From contig BSYQ01000001.1 in NCBI GenBank assembly GCA_030272585.1, positions 744,001 through 808,000 of the forward strand: a stretch of DNA of 64,000 bases. The letters run 5' to 3'. The translations under genes were made by a program, and so were the position numbers. Below, piece after piece: positions 37,357 to 49,842 of this stretch. Source of the DNA: Bryopsis sp. KO-2023 (lineage: Eukaryota; Chlorophyta; Ulvophyceae; Bryopsidales; Bryopsidaceae). The notes beneath the pieces are model-generated. The model was given only the letters and a program-made list of their open reading frames with translations, was not told the origin of the DNA and did no database searches. Every line of letters starts with the position of its first letter. Position 1 is the first letter of the stretch.

Positions 37357-39292
37357 ATGGATCTCGAGGGCGAAATTTTCAACGACGTCGAGGAGCTCCC
37401 AAGGGAGTTCGACAATATGTCCGCGGACGACATCCGTCGTCGCTCCCGACTTTTGGAGAATGAAATCAGGGTGCTGAACGAGGAGAAAAACCGCCTCAAT
37501 TTGGATCAAAACCAGATGCGCGAGCGGATCAGGGAGAACAAGGAAAAGGTGAAGCTGAACAATCAGCTCCCCTACCTGGTGGGCAACGTCGTGGAGGTTT
37601 TGGACGTCAATCCTGACGAGGACGAGGAGGAGGACGGTGCGAACGTGGATTTGGACTCGCAGCGAAAAGGAAAGTGCGTCGTTCTCAAGACATCCACCCG
37701 ACAAACCATATTCTTACCAGTGGCTGGTTTGGTTGATCCCAACCAGTTGCGACCTGCGGATCTAGTGGGGGTGAACAAAGACAGCTACTTGATTTTGGAC
37801 ACCTTGCCCGCGGAGTATGACTCGAGAGTGAAAGCGATGGAGGTGGACGAGAAACCCACGGAGGATTATTCCGACATTGGGGGGTTGAGCAAGCAAATAC
37901 AGGAACTGAGGGAAGCGATCGAGCTGCCTATCACTCACAAGGATAGATTTAAAGCTCTGGGAATCAAGCCACCAAAAGGAGTGTTGCTTTATGGTCCCCC
38001 TGGAACAGGGAAAACGCTCATTGCTAGGGCTTGTGCTGCTCAAACCAAAGCCACTTTCCTGAAATTGGCTGGACCTCAACTTGTTCAGATGTTTATCGGA
38101 GACGGGGCCAAGATGGTGAGGGATGCGTTCGCATTGGCCAAGGAAAAAGAAGCATGCATTATTTTTATCGACGAAATCGACGCTGTGGGAACTAAGAGGT
38201 TCGACTCGGAGCTCAGTGGGGATAGGGAGGTTCAAAGAACCATGCTGGAGCTTCTGAATCAACTGGACGGGTTTTCAAGCGACGAGGAAATCAAGGTAGA
38301 GCAATGCAGTGCTGATTATTTTATTGGTTGGGAGAGGAAACCATGAAACTGAAACTGGCTGAAACAGCTCACCCAACGAAACCCCACTTAGTTGATCTTC
38401 TACCGAGAGTGTTGTGATACTGAAAGTGATAAGTCAAGCTACTGGTGGCGGTAATGTAATTCTATCCCCCCAACCAAACAGACTGCAATGAATGAAGTCA
38501 GGAGGAAAGGTTTAGTCATAATATAATCGCAGATGCTAATCAAGCCGAAAATCGCGTGCTCCTTAGTTAAATTATTATATCTCGTTGTTCGCTTTGGAAA
38601 GGTGCTGGAAAGTTATTATTTTTAATTTGTTTCATAAGTTGCAGTGATTTCGGCTTTTTTTTTCCTTGAAGCTAAAGCTTGTGGTATATTTCGATTTTGA
38701 GTAGAACGATGTTGGATAGGATAATGGATTGTGGACCGCCGTTCAATTCAAGAAAAGAAAATAGATATGGTTATTTTGGGAAGGGGATGTCAGGGGGAAT
38801 TAAAATCCTAGCAGTGGCCATATATAAACTTATATAATATTTATATAGATAATATAAGTTATCAAACTTGCCTGTTGTCATTTTGCTTTGTTGAGCTCAA
38901 CACCACTTTTTTGCCTCCACTCACTATGTGTGTGTGGTTTCCCCCCCAAACAGGTGATTGCAGCTACGAACAGGGCAGACATCTTGGATCCTGCTCTGAT
39001 GCGTTCCGGGCGACTGGACAGAAAAATCGAGTTTCCTCTACCCAACGAAAACGAGCGCGCCAAAATCATCCAAATTCATTGCCGAAAAATGAACGTCTCC
39101 TCCGATGTGAATTTCGAGGAGCTGGGGGCCTCCACAGACGATTTCAATGCGGCGATGTTGAAAGCTGTGTGTGTGGAAGCGGGCATGCTGGCTCTGAGAA
39201 GGGATGCCACAGAAGTCACACACGAGGATTTCGTGGAAGGCATCATCGTGGTTCAAGCCAAAAAGAAAGCAAACTTGAATTATTATGCGTGA
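37357..39292 (+). CDS. RPT5: 26S proteasome regulatory ATPase RPT5 (PSMC3, S6A)
   Basis: RPT5 is one of six AAA+ ATPases in the base of the 19S particle that unfold substrates into the 20S core. Two exons, 37357-38295 and 38954-39292, join in phase 0 to give 425 residues, the normal length. The N-terminal coiled coil (residues about 25-75, [20 protein letters not shown]) and OB fold precede the AAA domain: Walker A GPPGTGKT (residues 213-220), Walker B with [12 protein letters not shown] (about 270), sensor 1 [18 protein letters not shown] at the start of exon 2. The C-terminus is NLNYYA, matching the HbYX motif that docks into the 20S alpha ring and opens the gate. The true start is ATG 37357 ([14 protein letters not shown]). 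The single 658-base intron lies between Walker B and sensor 1. Confidence 0.98.
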
Positions 39293-40977
39293 ATGAATGC
39301 TTTCGGGTGGGAGCTGTTGGATTGTGAAGGGGGTCCTTTGCAAAGCGTTTTAGGTCGAAAGAATGGGAATTGGGGGGCGGGGTTCGGGCGGGGGATCTTT
39401 CAGAGCGATTTGGTGTGTCATACGATGGTCAGGTTTTCTAATCTTTTGCGATGAGAATTGCAGGGCGGGAGGGGGGAGAGGGGGGGTTGGGTGTCGGGTT
39501 TCCATTTGTAGCTCTCTTGTAGGTAGGCGGCACCTTTGGAATGAATTTGGATTTTGGATATGTAAGTCTACTGAAACACGTTGAAATATCTGGAGCCGTA
39601 GTCGGTTTATATCTCTGATCGAGTCCATGGCTGAAGCACATGCAAATCGAATGCGGATACTGTGCCCTTGAACCCCCCCCCCCTTTTTGCACACAGATAT
39701 GTAACATTTTTCCCATAAAAAGGCTCTACCTAAAAACAACACCACCCTTTTATTCATGTTGCTTCACCCAGGCACTCAATTTGATGTGATTTCTCGTGTG
39801 ACTGACTATTGGTACTTTATATGTCGGATTACTTGGCCTTCATGTTGCCCAGGCAGGTCCAATCTCAAGGGAAATGAACCAGAATTGCAGGCACAAGAGC
39901 TACAGATTATCCACAATTGGGGAGATCGAAGTGACATGTTTGGGCTGGTGTCAGAACTTTGATCGAGGAGGCAGTTGGGTCATGTATGTATGAAATCTGC
40001 GTTGCTGAACAGTGAACAAGCGCTTAACAATTTGTGGAGCTTTGGTTCACCGTGTCTTGCTGAAGTCGTCCTGTGCACATTCAACGATTAGAACATGAGG
40101 GAAGCCAGACAAGAGCTTGTGACTCCAAAGGGAAAGCGCGCAGGGAATGGAAAATTCTCCAGAAGGCTATGTCATTCCACAATTTTCAGGAACCTGAAAA
40201 TGTAGGAAGATTCAATGTGCCGTCTTTATCAGTTTTGCTACTGTGAAATGGAAATGTGACAGCAACAGAGTGAATGTCTTCTTGGTGTTTACACTTGCCC
40301 ATTCTCTCCCCTGTTTCTGGCACTTGAAAAAAAAAAGCACCAGAAAAGCCAGCAACGATGACGGTGTTCTCTCTTTCCCAATTTTGTGTTACACCAACAC
40401 AGAAACAAGGATTGAACCCCCTGACTGACTGACCAGCAGCCACACCGAAGACGAGCAATCGAACAAATCAAATTTAAATAGGATCCACCAAAAAAGAAAA
40501 CCCAATAATAACAAGCTGGACGTTCCTGAAGGAGGGGGTGTTTCTGAGGTGCGCAAACATCAACAGCCAATCAGCCCTCATACGAGCAGCAAACCATCGG
40601 ACATAAGAACAGCGAAACACCCCTTTTTACCCCCTCTTCACATCGACTCAATTACAAAATACCCATTCAGCCCCAACTTCACCTTGAACCCAGTGGTGGC
40701 CAGAGAATGAGGATGTACACCGACTTTTCCACGTTTATACATTTGCCCTCACTCTTTTTCTCACTCTTTTTTTCTGCCACCCCATCCTTCTTGTTTTTTG
40801 AAAAGCAGCCCCCCCAACCCCCCTCTCCCCCTCTCTCTCTGAGCAGCGATCGAACCCCATGTCAAAAGAATGCCTCTCCAACACTTGACGGAGATGGACA
40901 TTTAAAACCCAATTCCCACCCTGCCCTATCTGGTGTTACCCAACACAATGCTACTGTGAAGCCAGAATAAAAAACGC

Positions 40978-41008
40978 ATATATATATGTGTGTATATATG
41001 TATATATA
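40978..41008. repeat. TA/TG-rich microsatellite
   Basis: An imperfect TA-repeat with GTGTG interruptions. Similar short TA tracts recur at about 41448 and 42296 in the same desert. Confidence 0.75.
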
Positions 41009-41805
41009 CGGAATGCCGTTTCCGCAGACTCAAAATGCCAATGCATATTTATGTATATTCTCATGTCGTCCGACGTAGAACCATCATCCGGGTCGAAACG
41101 AAAAAAAAAAAAGGATATTCTTGTGTGTGTTTTTTTCGAGCTCAAATTTTTTTCCCCTCTCCTTTCCAGAAACCAAAAAAAAAATCAAAAAACTCGGAAA
41201 CGTTTTGCTCAAACTGTGCACCCCTCCATTGGTAAAAGTGTCCCCCTTTTATAACATATCAGAAAACAAAAAGAATGGAATCGAATGGAAAAAAGGAAAA
41301 AGGATGCTGCAGTCGAATTCTCTCTTTTTCTTTTTCGGGGGAGGGTTATTAAACAAACAAAAAAACCCCACCATCACCACAAAAAACCCCAACGACGAGT
41401 TGACCCCATCATCTTTACTCAGCCCCTCCTCTTTGAATCTTTGCTCGTCATATATATATATCTTTCCTTAAAAACAAAAAAAAAGTGTACAGTTGATCCC
41501 TTCCTTTCTTTTGTTTTGCTCCTTTCAAATTCTCTCAATTTTTTTTTGAGCCCACTTTTTCCTTTCTCATTTGATATGCATTTCACCCCTCCCCCCCCCC
41601 CCCCTCTCTTTGCTTTCCAGAAAGAAAAATCAGTTGACCAAATTGCACACAGGGACAAGCTGAGAAGAACGATATATGCAAAACACCCCTCGCTCAACCC
41701 TACCATGGACAAACGAAAGAAAGACAAAAAAAGCACTTCGCACCAAATACAAAACCTAACACAAGAAAAACCAAACAAAGCATACAACAAACCACTTTCG
41801 TCCCA

Positions 41806-41867
41806 TTTCTTTCTTTCCTTCTTTCTTTCTTTCTTTCTTTCCTTTTTTTTCTTTTTTTTTTTTTTTC
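41806..41867. repeat. (CTTT)n microsatellite and T-run
   Basis: About seven or eight CTTT units run straight into interrupted T runs of 8 and 14 bases. This is a simple repeat inside the low-complexity 3' flank of the homeobox gene. Confidence 0.85.
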
Positions 41868-43244
41868 GTCCCCCACCCACTCTAGGAAGCCGCTTTTCTA
41901 CATATCGCATGCTAAAAGCGTTATTCATCGGGACGAACATATGCAAAAGCAATTTTTTGTTTTCTTTTTTTCCTTTTTTTTTTCTCTCGTGATTTGTCAT
42001 TGTTTTTCCCCCTTATCTTTTTATGGGCCTTTTTTTTTTTCCTCCTCCCTCCCAGACACCTCTCTCTTTTTTTTTTCTCACACTTTTTTTCACTTCTTTT
42101 TCTTCCTTAAAAGCAAATTTCTTAACACTTTTTTTTTTCTTCCTTCAGCAACACTCTCCATAAATCCGTTTTCTTCAACTCTCTTTACAAAAACACCCAA
42201 AAAAAAAAATGATTTCTTTTCTTCTACTAGGGACCCCCAAATTTATCCTTGAAGTCAGGTCCAACGAAATGACTGTAGTCTGTTCCTTTTCCTGCATATA
42301 TATATATAGATATGTATATATTTCTTTTTTTTTTTCCTTCTTTCCTTAAAAATGTTCTTTCCAACACACAGGTATCCACCCCGCAATTCAAAAAAAAAAA
42401 ATGTATTATTATTACACCCGGCGACCCCATTTTTTTTTCTCTGGCGAAATTTTGTTTTATCTTTGCATATAGTAAGTCAGTAACTCCCAAATTTTTTCTT
42501 CCTTGTTTTTTTGTTCCTATCGACATCTTTCAATTTTTTGTTTTTTTCTTCCTTTTTCTTTTTCGACCTTACCGTAATGGCCCCCTTGTCGTCTCGTCAT
42601 ATTTTCTGCCCCCTTTTTCATTGTCCCCCCCCCCCCCTTCCCTTTTTTTTAATTCTCCCTTCCCCAGTCTTTTTTTTTTTTCATTCCCCCACCATTTTCA
42701 ACAAGAAGAAGAATAAGAAGATTTTTCGATACACACAAAAGTGAAAAAAAAAACAAAAACAAAAAAACATACACAAAATAGAAAACAAAACCATCCTTGC
42801 TTGCCAAACAGACGTCAAAAGCATATCCACAATCCACCGATGCAATACCTTTCAACTCTTTTTTCTTTTTCCACTGTTTTCCCCTTACTTTTTTTTGTTT
42901 CATTGTTTAAATCCTGTTCCAAAACCCCCCCTTCCCCCCTGCCCCCCAAAAAAGCCAATGTGCAAGCAAACCTAAGCCACTGAAATCCACTCACCAAGAC
43001 ATAATCAACCCTATAGCCTGCCGAGCCCCCCCTCCCCCCCAAAAAAATCACTGCGTTGAAAATTTCTTCCCATCAGTTCCAAATCTCAACCCCACCACAC
43101 ACACCCTCTTGAAACTTCAATGATACGTTGTTTTTCCTTTCCCTGTCCTTAAGAATCAATCAGGTTTCTTTTCTTTTCTTTTTTTCCTTTCAACTCCTTT
43201 TTCATCCTTGCATCCCCCCTGACATCTCTCTTTCTGTTTTTTTT

Positions 43245-46200
43245 TCACATTTCTTTGGAAAGCGACTTGGACTTGTTTGCAATTTCATCCAGTTCTTTGC
43301 GGGCTGTTGGCAAGACGGACAGCAATGTTATCATATTCATTGTGGACGTTTTGTGGGCGTCCTGGATCCTCTTCACTTGATGCTCGTCATTATCATCCTG
43401 TCAAAAAAGTAAAACTCAATTAATTTGCTGATAACCTGAAAAAATATTATCAAAATAAATTTGCTGTTGTGGAAAATGAGAAAAAAAAGATAAAAAATCG
43501 ATGTGCTCTGGTGGAAAATGAGAAAAAAAACTCTCGAAAAACCAAATGCATTTTATGCAAATACAATTCTGTGCACAGAAAAATCGAAGAGACAATCTAT
43601 AACCCCCCCCCCCCCACCAAAACGTACACTCTAATGCCGACTGTTTACAGGAAGTTAAAAAAAGAAAAAGTATACGGGTCTTGGTTTCTTAAAGCAACCT
43701 CTGTATGTCTCTGTTAAAAATCACCTTCGCCTGCTGCATGAGACGCTCGGAGTTCTTTTCAAAAACTCTTTGGACTAAAGGCTTCCAAATTCGAACCCTG
43801 GCATTAATGAACCAGTTATTGATCTGGGAAATATCCAGATTGGTAGCCTTGCACAGCTGAATCTTTTCTTCATTCCCTGGGTACGGCAGCATCATGTGAG
43901 AAAGCAGCCAATCCTTCAGCAGGGCTGTGGACTCCTTGGGTAAGTTTTCTCGCTTCTTATGCACACGTCGCTTGGGGCGACCATCTTCGGCTCCCTCCCT
44001 GATCACCTTTTTCCAAAAAAAATAAACAAAAACAAGACATTGAACACGATCATTGCAAGCCAAAACCAAAGCCGGAGAGAGAATTTAACAATCGTCCACA
44101 TGATCCCTCCATTCTCATGCCAGTTTTTGGCACTTTGCTTAGACTTTTCCTTTCTTTTCTAAAACTGACCTGTCCTCTGAGCCCTTCCCTTTGCATGCAC
44201 CTGGGGTCGGGAGGGCCCAAACCGTGGCCATCATACGGAGTCAGGCTTTCCCGGCTTTTGTACGGAATGGGAGCAGAGTTGATTCGAAACGTGCCCTGAG
44301 TCATCACTTGATGATTGACAGGAAGACCATGTTCATGAACAGGGTACATGACGGGGCCATGCGCACTCTGCGATGAAGCTGGCGACAAAACATACCCAGA
44401 GCTGCCTGTAGAGAAAACAAATCCAATCGGAACCTGTCAGATGGCCGCTTCAACACAATTTCCATTTCCTTGACTTTTGAATTGTTTAAGACGAGCAGAA
44501 AGAGAATTTCCTGTCTTTACCTGTGGAATGTCTCCTAGTGACAGGACTGATCATTCCTTGGTTGTACATGAGGGCAGCCTGAGCGTGCCCTCCAGGAATT
44601 TGCTGCATAGACTGCAGCCCAGACTGGTTGGCGACCGAGTGCACAGCCCACGCGGGAGATGGGTGGCTTTCAGTTCTCACAAGCTGTACATTTGCCGGAG
44701 CGAACCTGGTGCATGCAATCCATGCAGTATCAACATGTGCATATTCTTTTTTATTTTAGTGTCAGGAAGTCTTTTTTAAAATTTCTGCATTCCGGGTTCA
44801 TGATGCCAACCTTTCCCCCTGAGATGTACGATTATTGCCCCATTTTCTTGAAAATGAAATATCTTGGGAAAAGGGAAATCGACAAGCTTCCACCAAAACA
44901 AGGGATGTTTCTTTTTCTTTTTCTTTTTTGTGGGGGGGAGAGAGAAGAAATATAACAGAGTGTCCCTTTACCTTGCTCCCGATTGACGCAAGGGTTGACC
45001 CAGATCCGGCATACACAAACGCTTGGCACTTGCATGCAGTCCATCATCCACAGCTGTGTAGAGATGGGTACGCATGCCGGGGAATTGCCCCTGACAGAAC
45101 ATACGCATGAGATTGATAAATTTGCGCATCTATTCTCGTCCCATTGAACCCCCAAACGCTGCCCGGACCAAGGGTGGAGGGAATGTTGCAATTTCAGCCA
45201 AGGGAAAACAAATCCTAAAAATAGAAAAAGAGGAGTATAGCGTTTTTGGATGAGCAGAGGAAATCATGAATTAGCCTGGATCAGGCTTACCAGATCAATT
45301 TGCTCACAGGCATTCCCCGATGCTCGCTTTCTTATGTTGTGCCCCAACTCATGGTCAGGACAAACCACGCTCTGTTCTGAGTCAGTGCTAGGGTGTGGGG
45401 AAACAAGACAAGTTCCCTAAGGCACATCAAAACGAGAAAAAAATTCAAAGAATGTGCTGTGATCGTGGGAATTTTCGGCGTTCCATGCTTTCATATGGAA
45501 GGCTGAAATTAGAAAGGGGAGGGGGGGAAATTTTGGAGTGGGACGTTCATTTTGCTGGTTCAGGCTAGCCAGTCGACCAACCTGCAGAACTTGGGAGTCT
45601 GGATTTATTTGTCCGAAGTGGCGAACGGCCAAAGCCTGTTCCATGTCGATCTCCCGCTTGACACTCGCTTCCTCCATTGGGTCGTTGCCCAGGTAAGCCG
45701 AGTCCGCCGCCCCTCCGCCCACATTTATGCCATTGGTGTCTGACAGAAACGGAGATGGCATCGTCCCAGTCATTCCTGAGACATCCCTGAGGAAATTCCC
45801 CGCACTGTACAGAACCCACCCAAACATCACATATAGGTTTCAGTCTGACGAATCGAAAAAAATGGATTGCTAAAAACCCTTTCTAAGGAATTGTTCGTAA
45901 GGAGATTCTTCACCAAACTTGGGCAACCCTTGTGTTTTATCCTTTCAAGCATTGCTCCGGCGTTTGTGGCAAAGTGATAATTAGTCTCCAAATTGATTAT
46001 ACCTGTCGCTTGGTGATCCCAATGCAGTCAGCATAGACTCCCCAGTGGAGTAAGCCAGGCCACTCATTTGATCCAGCGCGTTCGGCTCAGGATGTTGCAC
46101 TGTCGAGTTCACCCGGTCCCCAAAGCCAAAGCACTCCACCTTGAAGAAAACCCATTTCCCCCAAATTAGCCAATCACATCAAACTCCCCCCCCCCAAAAA

Positions 46201-46335
46201 AAAATAAAAATCAGCTCAAGAAAGATGCCGGACCGTCGCGGAGATCGCTCACCCCAAGCGGTGTATTTTGCGACTGAGGATGATTCTCCGGCCTGGATTG
46301 CGCAATGGGCAACATCGGCAGGAACGCACTTTCCC
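43245..46335 (-). CDS. TALE-class homeodomain transcription factor, BELL-like
   Basis: TALE homeodomain proteins (BELL and KNOX in green plants) heterodimerise and control the haploid-diploid transition. About ten exons are visible: about 46332-46252, 46140-46005, 45810-45586, 45390-45288, a poorly resolved one near 45210-45150, 45106-44970, 44702-44522, 44407-44170, 44008-43723 and 43408-43245 (TGA 43247-43245). The homeodomain is in the next-to-last exon: ESTALLKDWLLSHMMLPYPG includes the PYP three-residue loop extension, and the recognition helix region is QINNWFINARVRIWKPLV. NARVRIWKP matches plant BELL (NARVRLWKPM) better than KNOX (NQRKRHWK). The last exon adds a charged helical tail ending LSKSLSKEM. 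The long N-terminal part is Ser/Pro/Gln/His-rich and low in conservation; I cannot find a clear BELL or PBC domain. The start is unresolved: an AG just before 46332 suggests an upstream exon or 5' UTR intron. Confidence 0.85.
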
Positions 46336-48098
46336 AAGCACCCTGGCAAAATGAAACGGGAATCCATTAAAATCCGCCGTCATTATGAAATCCGCTCCCC
46401 ACGCGCGACGAAACGAAGGCCGAAGGCGAAGTGCAGCTGGAATCTCGCCCCCCAATGAAAATCCACCCACAATGAGAAGTGGGGGGGCTAACGGACGCAG
46501 CGAACTCCAACACTAGTCAACCACCGCGACCTCCCCAAACGAACCACATTCGAGTGGGAGCTGAGAAAATGTACAGCTGATCGAGATCTGGGGTTCGGAG
46601 CCAATTGACAGCTCCCGAAAGAATCCCTCAACCCCCAAAACAAATTACGATACCGGGGTGTCAACTGCGTCTCGCTTCTTACGAGGGCGAGTTCACTCCT
46701 CTCCAACCCGGGGCTAATATTTTTGGACGGAAGCGGGCGAGTGACACTGGTTGTCAACAATACCCCACCCACAACCATTTCGACGACGTGCCTTTGAGGT
46801 CTCGGCTTCCCCCCCGCCTGACCCCGCATGACTAATGGATCTAAAAAAAGAAGTACAGATCATTGTGAACAAACGTCCCATTCCCCATTGTTGACTTTCC
46901 CCCCGCCCCCAACCGTCACTTTTCCGCAACCACCCGCCGCTATTCCCTCCTGCTGCACGCATACGATCGAACTAAAGTACCTTGACGGTTTGGGTTTTCG
47001 TTGCGACTCAACGCGAAGCGACTGGCCGTTGGAACCGAAACCGAAACAGAATCTATGGAGGCAAAGCCGAGCTTCGGTTCCGACTCCAAAGAAATCCCCA
47101 CAGCTTTTCCGTCGGTTGTGAGCAAGCGGCGGTTGCTGAACTCGCAGGCGACCGTCCGGAAGTTTAACGCTGCCGGTGAACTTTGGGATTCATCCACATA
47201 TTTTACACCCCCAATTTCTGGCTTCGGTTACAGAGAGAATGCAACGCGCGGACGGTCATCAGCTAATGTGCGGCGGCCGCGTCCTCTCTTTCACCGCGCG
47301 ATCGTGAACCAACAAAATATCACAGAAGTGAAAGGCCAGCGCTAACTTCACAGAAACCTCACGTTGATGTTCTCGTTCTCTCCTCTCCCGGGCGCCCAAG
47401 AGTGACGGCTATGTACTAACACAGCCCAACGGAGAGTATGCTGCGTTTCACGATTGATCGCAACCGCCCCTCTCTTTCTCTCAAAACGAGATGAGGTGGT
47501 GGTTCCGTTCCTCCAGAACTCCACCTGCTCCGTCCAGTACTTTGCTGTGCGAGGCTCACAATTTTTTGCGGCGTTTTTGCATCCACATATGCCGCGCCGA
47601 ACAGTTTTCTTCCACGTGGCGGTACAGGCGCGCGAAAGCTTCCTTAAATAACTTTCGACCCTCCAACAGGTGTCGTATGCACGCGGCGTGGCCACAGACA
47701 ACTTTCTTTGTGTGGCTCTCTTTGCATCTGCTTTCTGTCATGAACGATGAGTTGATTGCGTCGTGACGGAGTGAATTCGAGTGGACGCTGTTGGCAGCCC
47801 TATCAAAACGAATCGAAGGACTATAGATGTGGTTTTCATGCATCATCGGGGCGCCTCCTTGGTTCCGTGACTATTTCGTGTCCACAGTTGAAAGGTTGGG
47901 GTTGAAACTGTACGCATTTTATGAGGGCACCCTGCAGGTCCCACGTGAATTGCTGTCGCTGATACAAAACTATTCCACCTCACAAATGGGTGACTGACTC
48001 CTTGGACAAAGGCAGTTTCGATCACATGAGAGCACCCAGCAAGCCAGGTGTGGACTTAATGTTACATGAAATGGACCCCCAACACAGCAGAATACATA
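46336..48098. other. Intergenic region, homeobox gene 5' side
   Basis: This holds the promoter and any missing first exon of the homeobox gene, plus the 3' flank of CCDC137. It is CpG-rich from 46370 to 47700. Open frames overlap on both strands: plus 47055-47345 (96 codons, MEAKPSFGSDSKEIPTAF) and minus 47846-47556 (96 codons, MMHENHIYSPS). Neither has a recognisable domain and only one strand could be coding, so I do not call a gene. A C10-A9 run lies at 46186-46204, just inside the neighbouring intron. Confidence 0.35.
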
Positions 48099-49842
48099 TC
48101 ATCCTTTGTGAGACGTCCCCTCAGCAGCCTGCCTCTCTTCTTCCTTTCGAACAAGCTCTCTCAGTGAGTCCAATGTCGCCCTCCCTACATATGACACCCA
48201 ATATAAATGTTTATAATTGCACTTCACCATCAAGTGTGATGAGGTTGGATCTATGAACAGATAACCCAGCCGATTCATCATAGATGCTGCCCCCACTATC
48301 CTTCCCCAAAACGACCTCCAATAATTCACTCCAGCACCATTGAGCCGTGTTTTATGCATGGGGTCAGAAGGATCACGCCTCCAACATGTCAAGAAATAAA
48401 AAAACATCATATAAAAAATGTAACATAATATCGAAAGTCAAACAAGTACCTGCATGTTTCTTCCCGCTCTTCAGTCGACGCTGTGCTCGATATCCCTCGA
48501 TGGCTTGCTTTTGCAAAGCGGCGGCTGTGGCTTCATGGACATCTGCACAGGGAGAGAAAATGCTTTAAATTTCAAACTTTGAAACAGCATCTGTCAAATC
48601 TTTCTTTCCTGAATTCACCTGCAGCGGCTGCAATCAGTAACCTTGACCTAATGAGGGAACCTATCATGTTTTCTCTCAATGTACTTGGGTTGACACTAAC
48701 CCTGATTCAAAGCCTGCTGTGCTGGCACCCCATGAACACTTACCAAATCGGCTGGGAATGGTTTCAGGAGTTTTAGCCAGCTGGACAGGCAGTGAAAGCT
48801 AAGAGCATGCCTAAAAATATCAATAATAAAACGCATCCAGGTGCGTTTCTTGGTTCTCGAATCGCCGATTTTCTTCAATCGAGATACTTGCCTTGTTTCT
48901 TGTCCTTGATTTTCTTGGGTTTCACTTGGAGTGCTTTCACACACTCCAACGAACCACCTCTGCTTCCCCAATCCTTTTTGTTCAAAGCAAGTTTTGGAGG
49001 GGCATCAACCCTTTCGCCAAACTTGACAGCATCCACTCCCAGAAGTAAATCGTTGGCTTCCTCATTTATACTGTCCAACTTGGTTCTTTTCTTCTTGTGT
49101 CGATACTGGTTTGAATCGGATTCCCTGATCCACAATTGACGAGAGAAAACTCAGCCTTACGTTTTTGCCCCATGAAATGATGAGTCGTATTGCACTGAAA
49201 TTTTTTGTGGAAGAAATGCTGACTTGACACAATACAAAGACATTACCATTTTGTGAACAGTTCTTAGTCTTAACGACAAAATTTTGAATTTCTCAAACTG
49301 AATGGCTGACAGAAATGAAGATGAATGCTTATGTACACCATTCAAGTTATCTCCGACCGTGTTCAGGTTCAACCAAAAAACCCACAAAAAAAATGCTGTT
49401 GACCCGTATTTTCAACAGACTCACCTGGCACTCCTCTTAGTAGGCTTATTCTTAGGAGCAAGAACTTTTTCTGCGGCCACACAAGAAAAGCTGAACCTTA
49501 ATCAGAACCCAACACCATGCAGAATTTGTCCTGCACAAAAAATAATTATGGGAAATCTTTTTTTTTAATGTGAAAAATGTCTCTGCACTGGGCGACCCAC
49601 CTGCCTCCTTGTTCCTCTTTTTCCCCGAGTCATTTCGCTTGTGACCAAGCCGACTCCTCACTTCACGCAATACCTGCGCTACGGTCGAGCATGTTTTTCA
49701 AAGTCTGACACAAATTAAAAAACCCACAAACCCGCACCCCCACCACCGCCACTAGGACTCAGGTTCTCACCTCCCTTTTCTTGGCCTTCGCCACTTTCAG
49801 TCGGCGCTGAATAAGCTGCCTCCTTTTCTCCAGCCTCCCCAT
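48099..49842 (-). CDS. CCDC137: CCDC137-like nucleolar protein
   Basis: CCDC137 is a small, basic, coiled-coil protein of the nucleolus and chromosome periphery with no enzymatic activity. Six exons: about 49842-49771 (MGRLEKRRQLIQRRLKVAKA), 49670-49603 (VLREVRSRLGHKRNDSGKKR), 49492-49431, 49135-48892, 48555-48450 and about 48178-48099 (TGA). The fourth exon has DAVKFGERVDAPPKLALNKK, which lines up with human DTVKFGEVVLQPPEL. The fifth has KQAIEGYRAQRRLKSGKKHA, aligned with the RAVQAYRALK helix near the human C-terminus. The phase-1 junction of the last two exons reads KKHAG-RATLDSLRELV. The protein is very rich in Lys and Arg, about 200 residues, shorter than the animal form. The family call rests on these two motifs and the overall composition, so it is likely but not certain. 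Confidence 0.7.

Larger units (their letters stand above)
39293..43244. other. 3.9 kb low-complexity intergenic desert
   Basis: There is no credible gene. The first 400 bases are the G-rich 3' flank of RPT5 (GGGGGGCGGGG, AGGGGGGAGAGGGGGGG). From about 40620 to 43240 the plus strand is C/T/A-rich and almost depleted of G, the 3' flank of the minus-strand homeobox gene. It contains TA-repeats (40978-41008, about 41448-41461, 42296-42320), a (CTTT)n tract (about 41808-41844) running into long T runs, and C-run/A-run junctions (42942-42953, 43034-43047). A 193-codon minus-strand open frame at 41419-42000 is Lys/Arg/Glu low complexity and is not counted as a gene. Confidence 0.65.

Noticed and set aside
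41419-42000. 193-codon minus-strand open frame in the low-complexity desert
   Set aside because: It is a product of the pyrimidine-rich composition: long Lys/Arg/Glu runs, no domain, and opposed by an equally open frame on the other strand.
43780-43800. GGGTTCGAATT on the minus strand as a tRNA B box
   Set aside because: It lies within the homeodomain exon and encodes the NARVRIW part of the recognition helix.
47055-47846. Two 96-codon frames (plus 47055-47345, minus 47846-47556) as possible small genes
   Set aside because: No recognisable domain, opposed frames also open, and the region is expected to be promoter of the homeobox gene. Kept only as a note.
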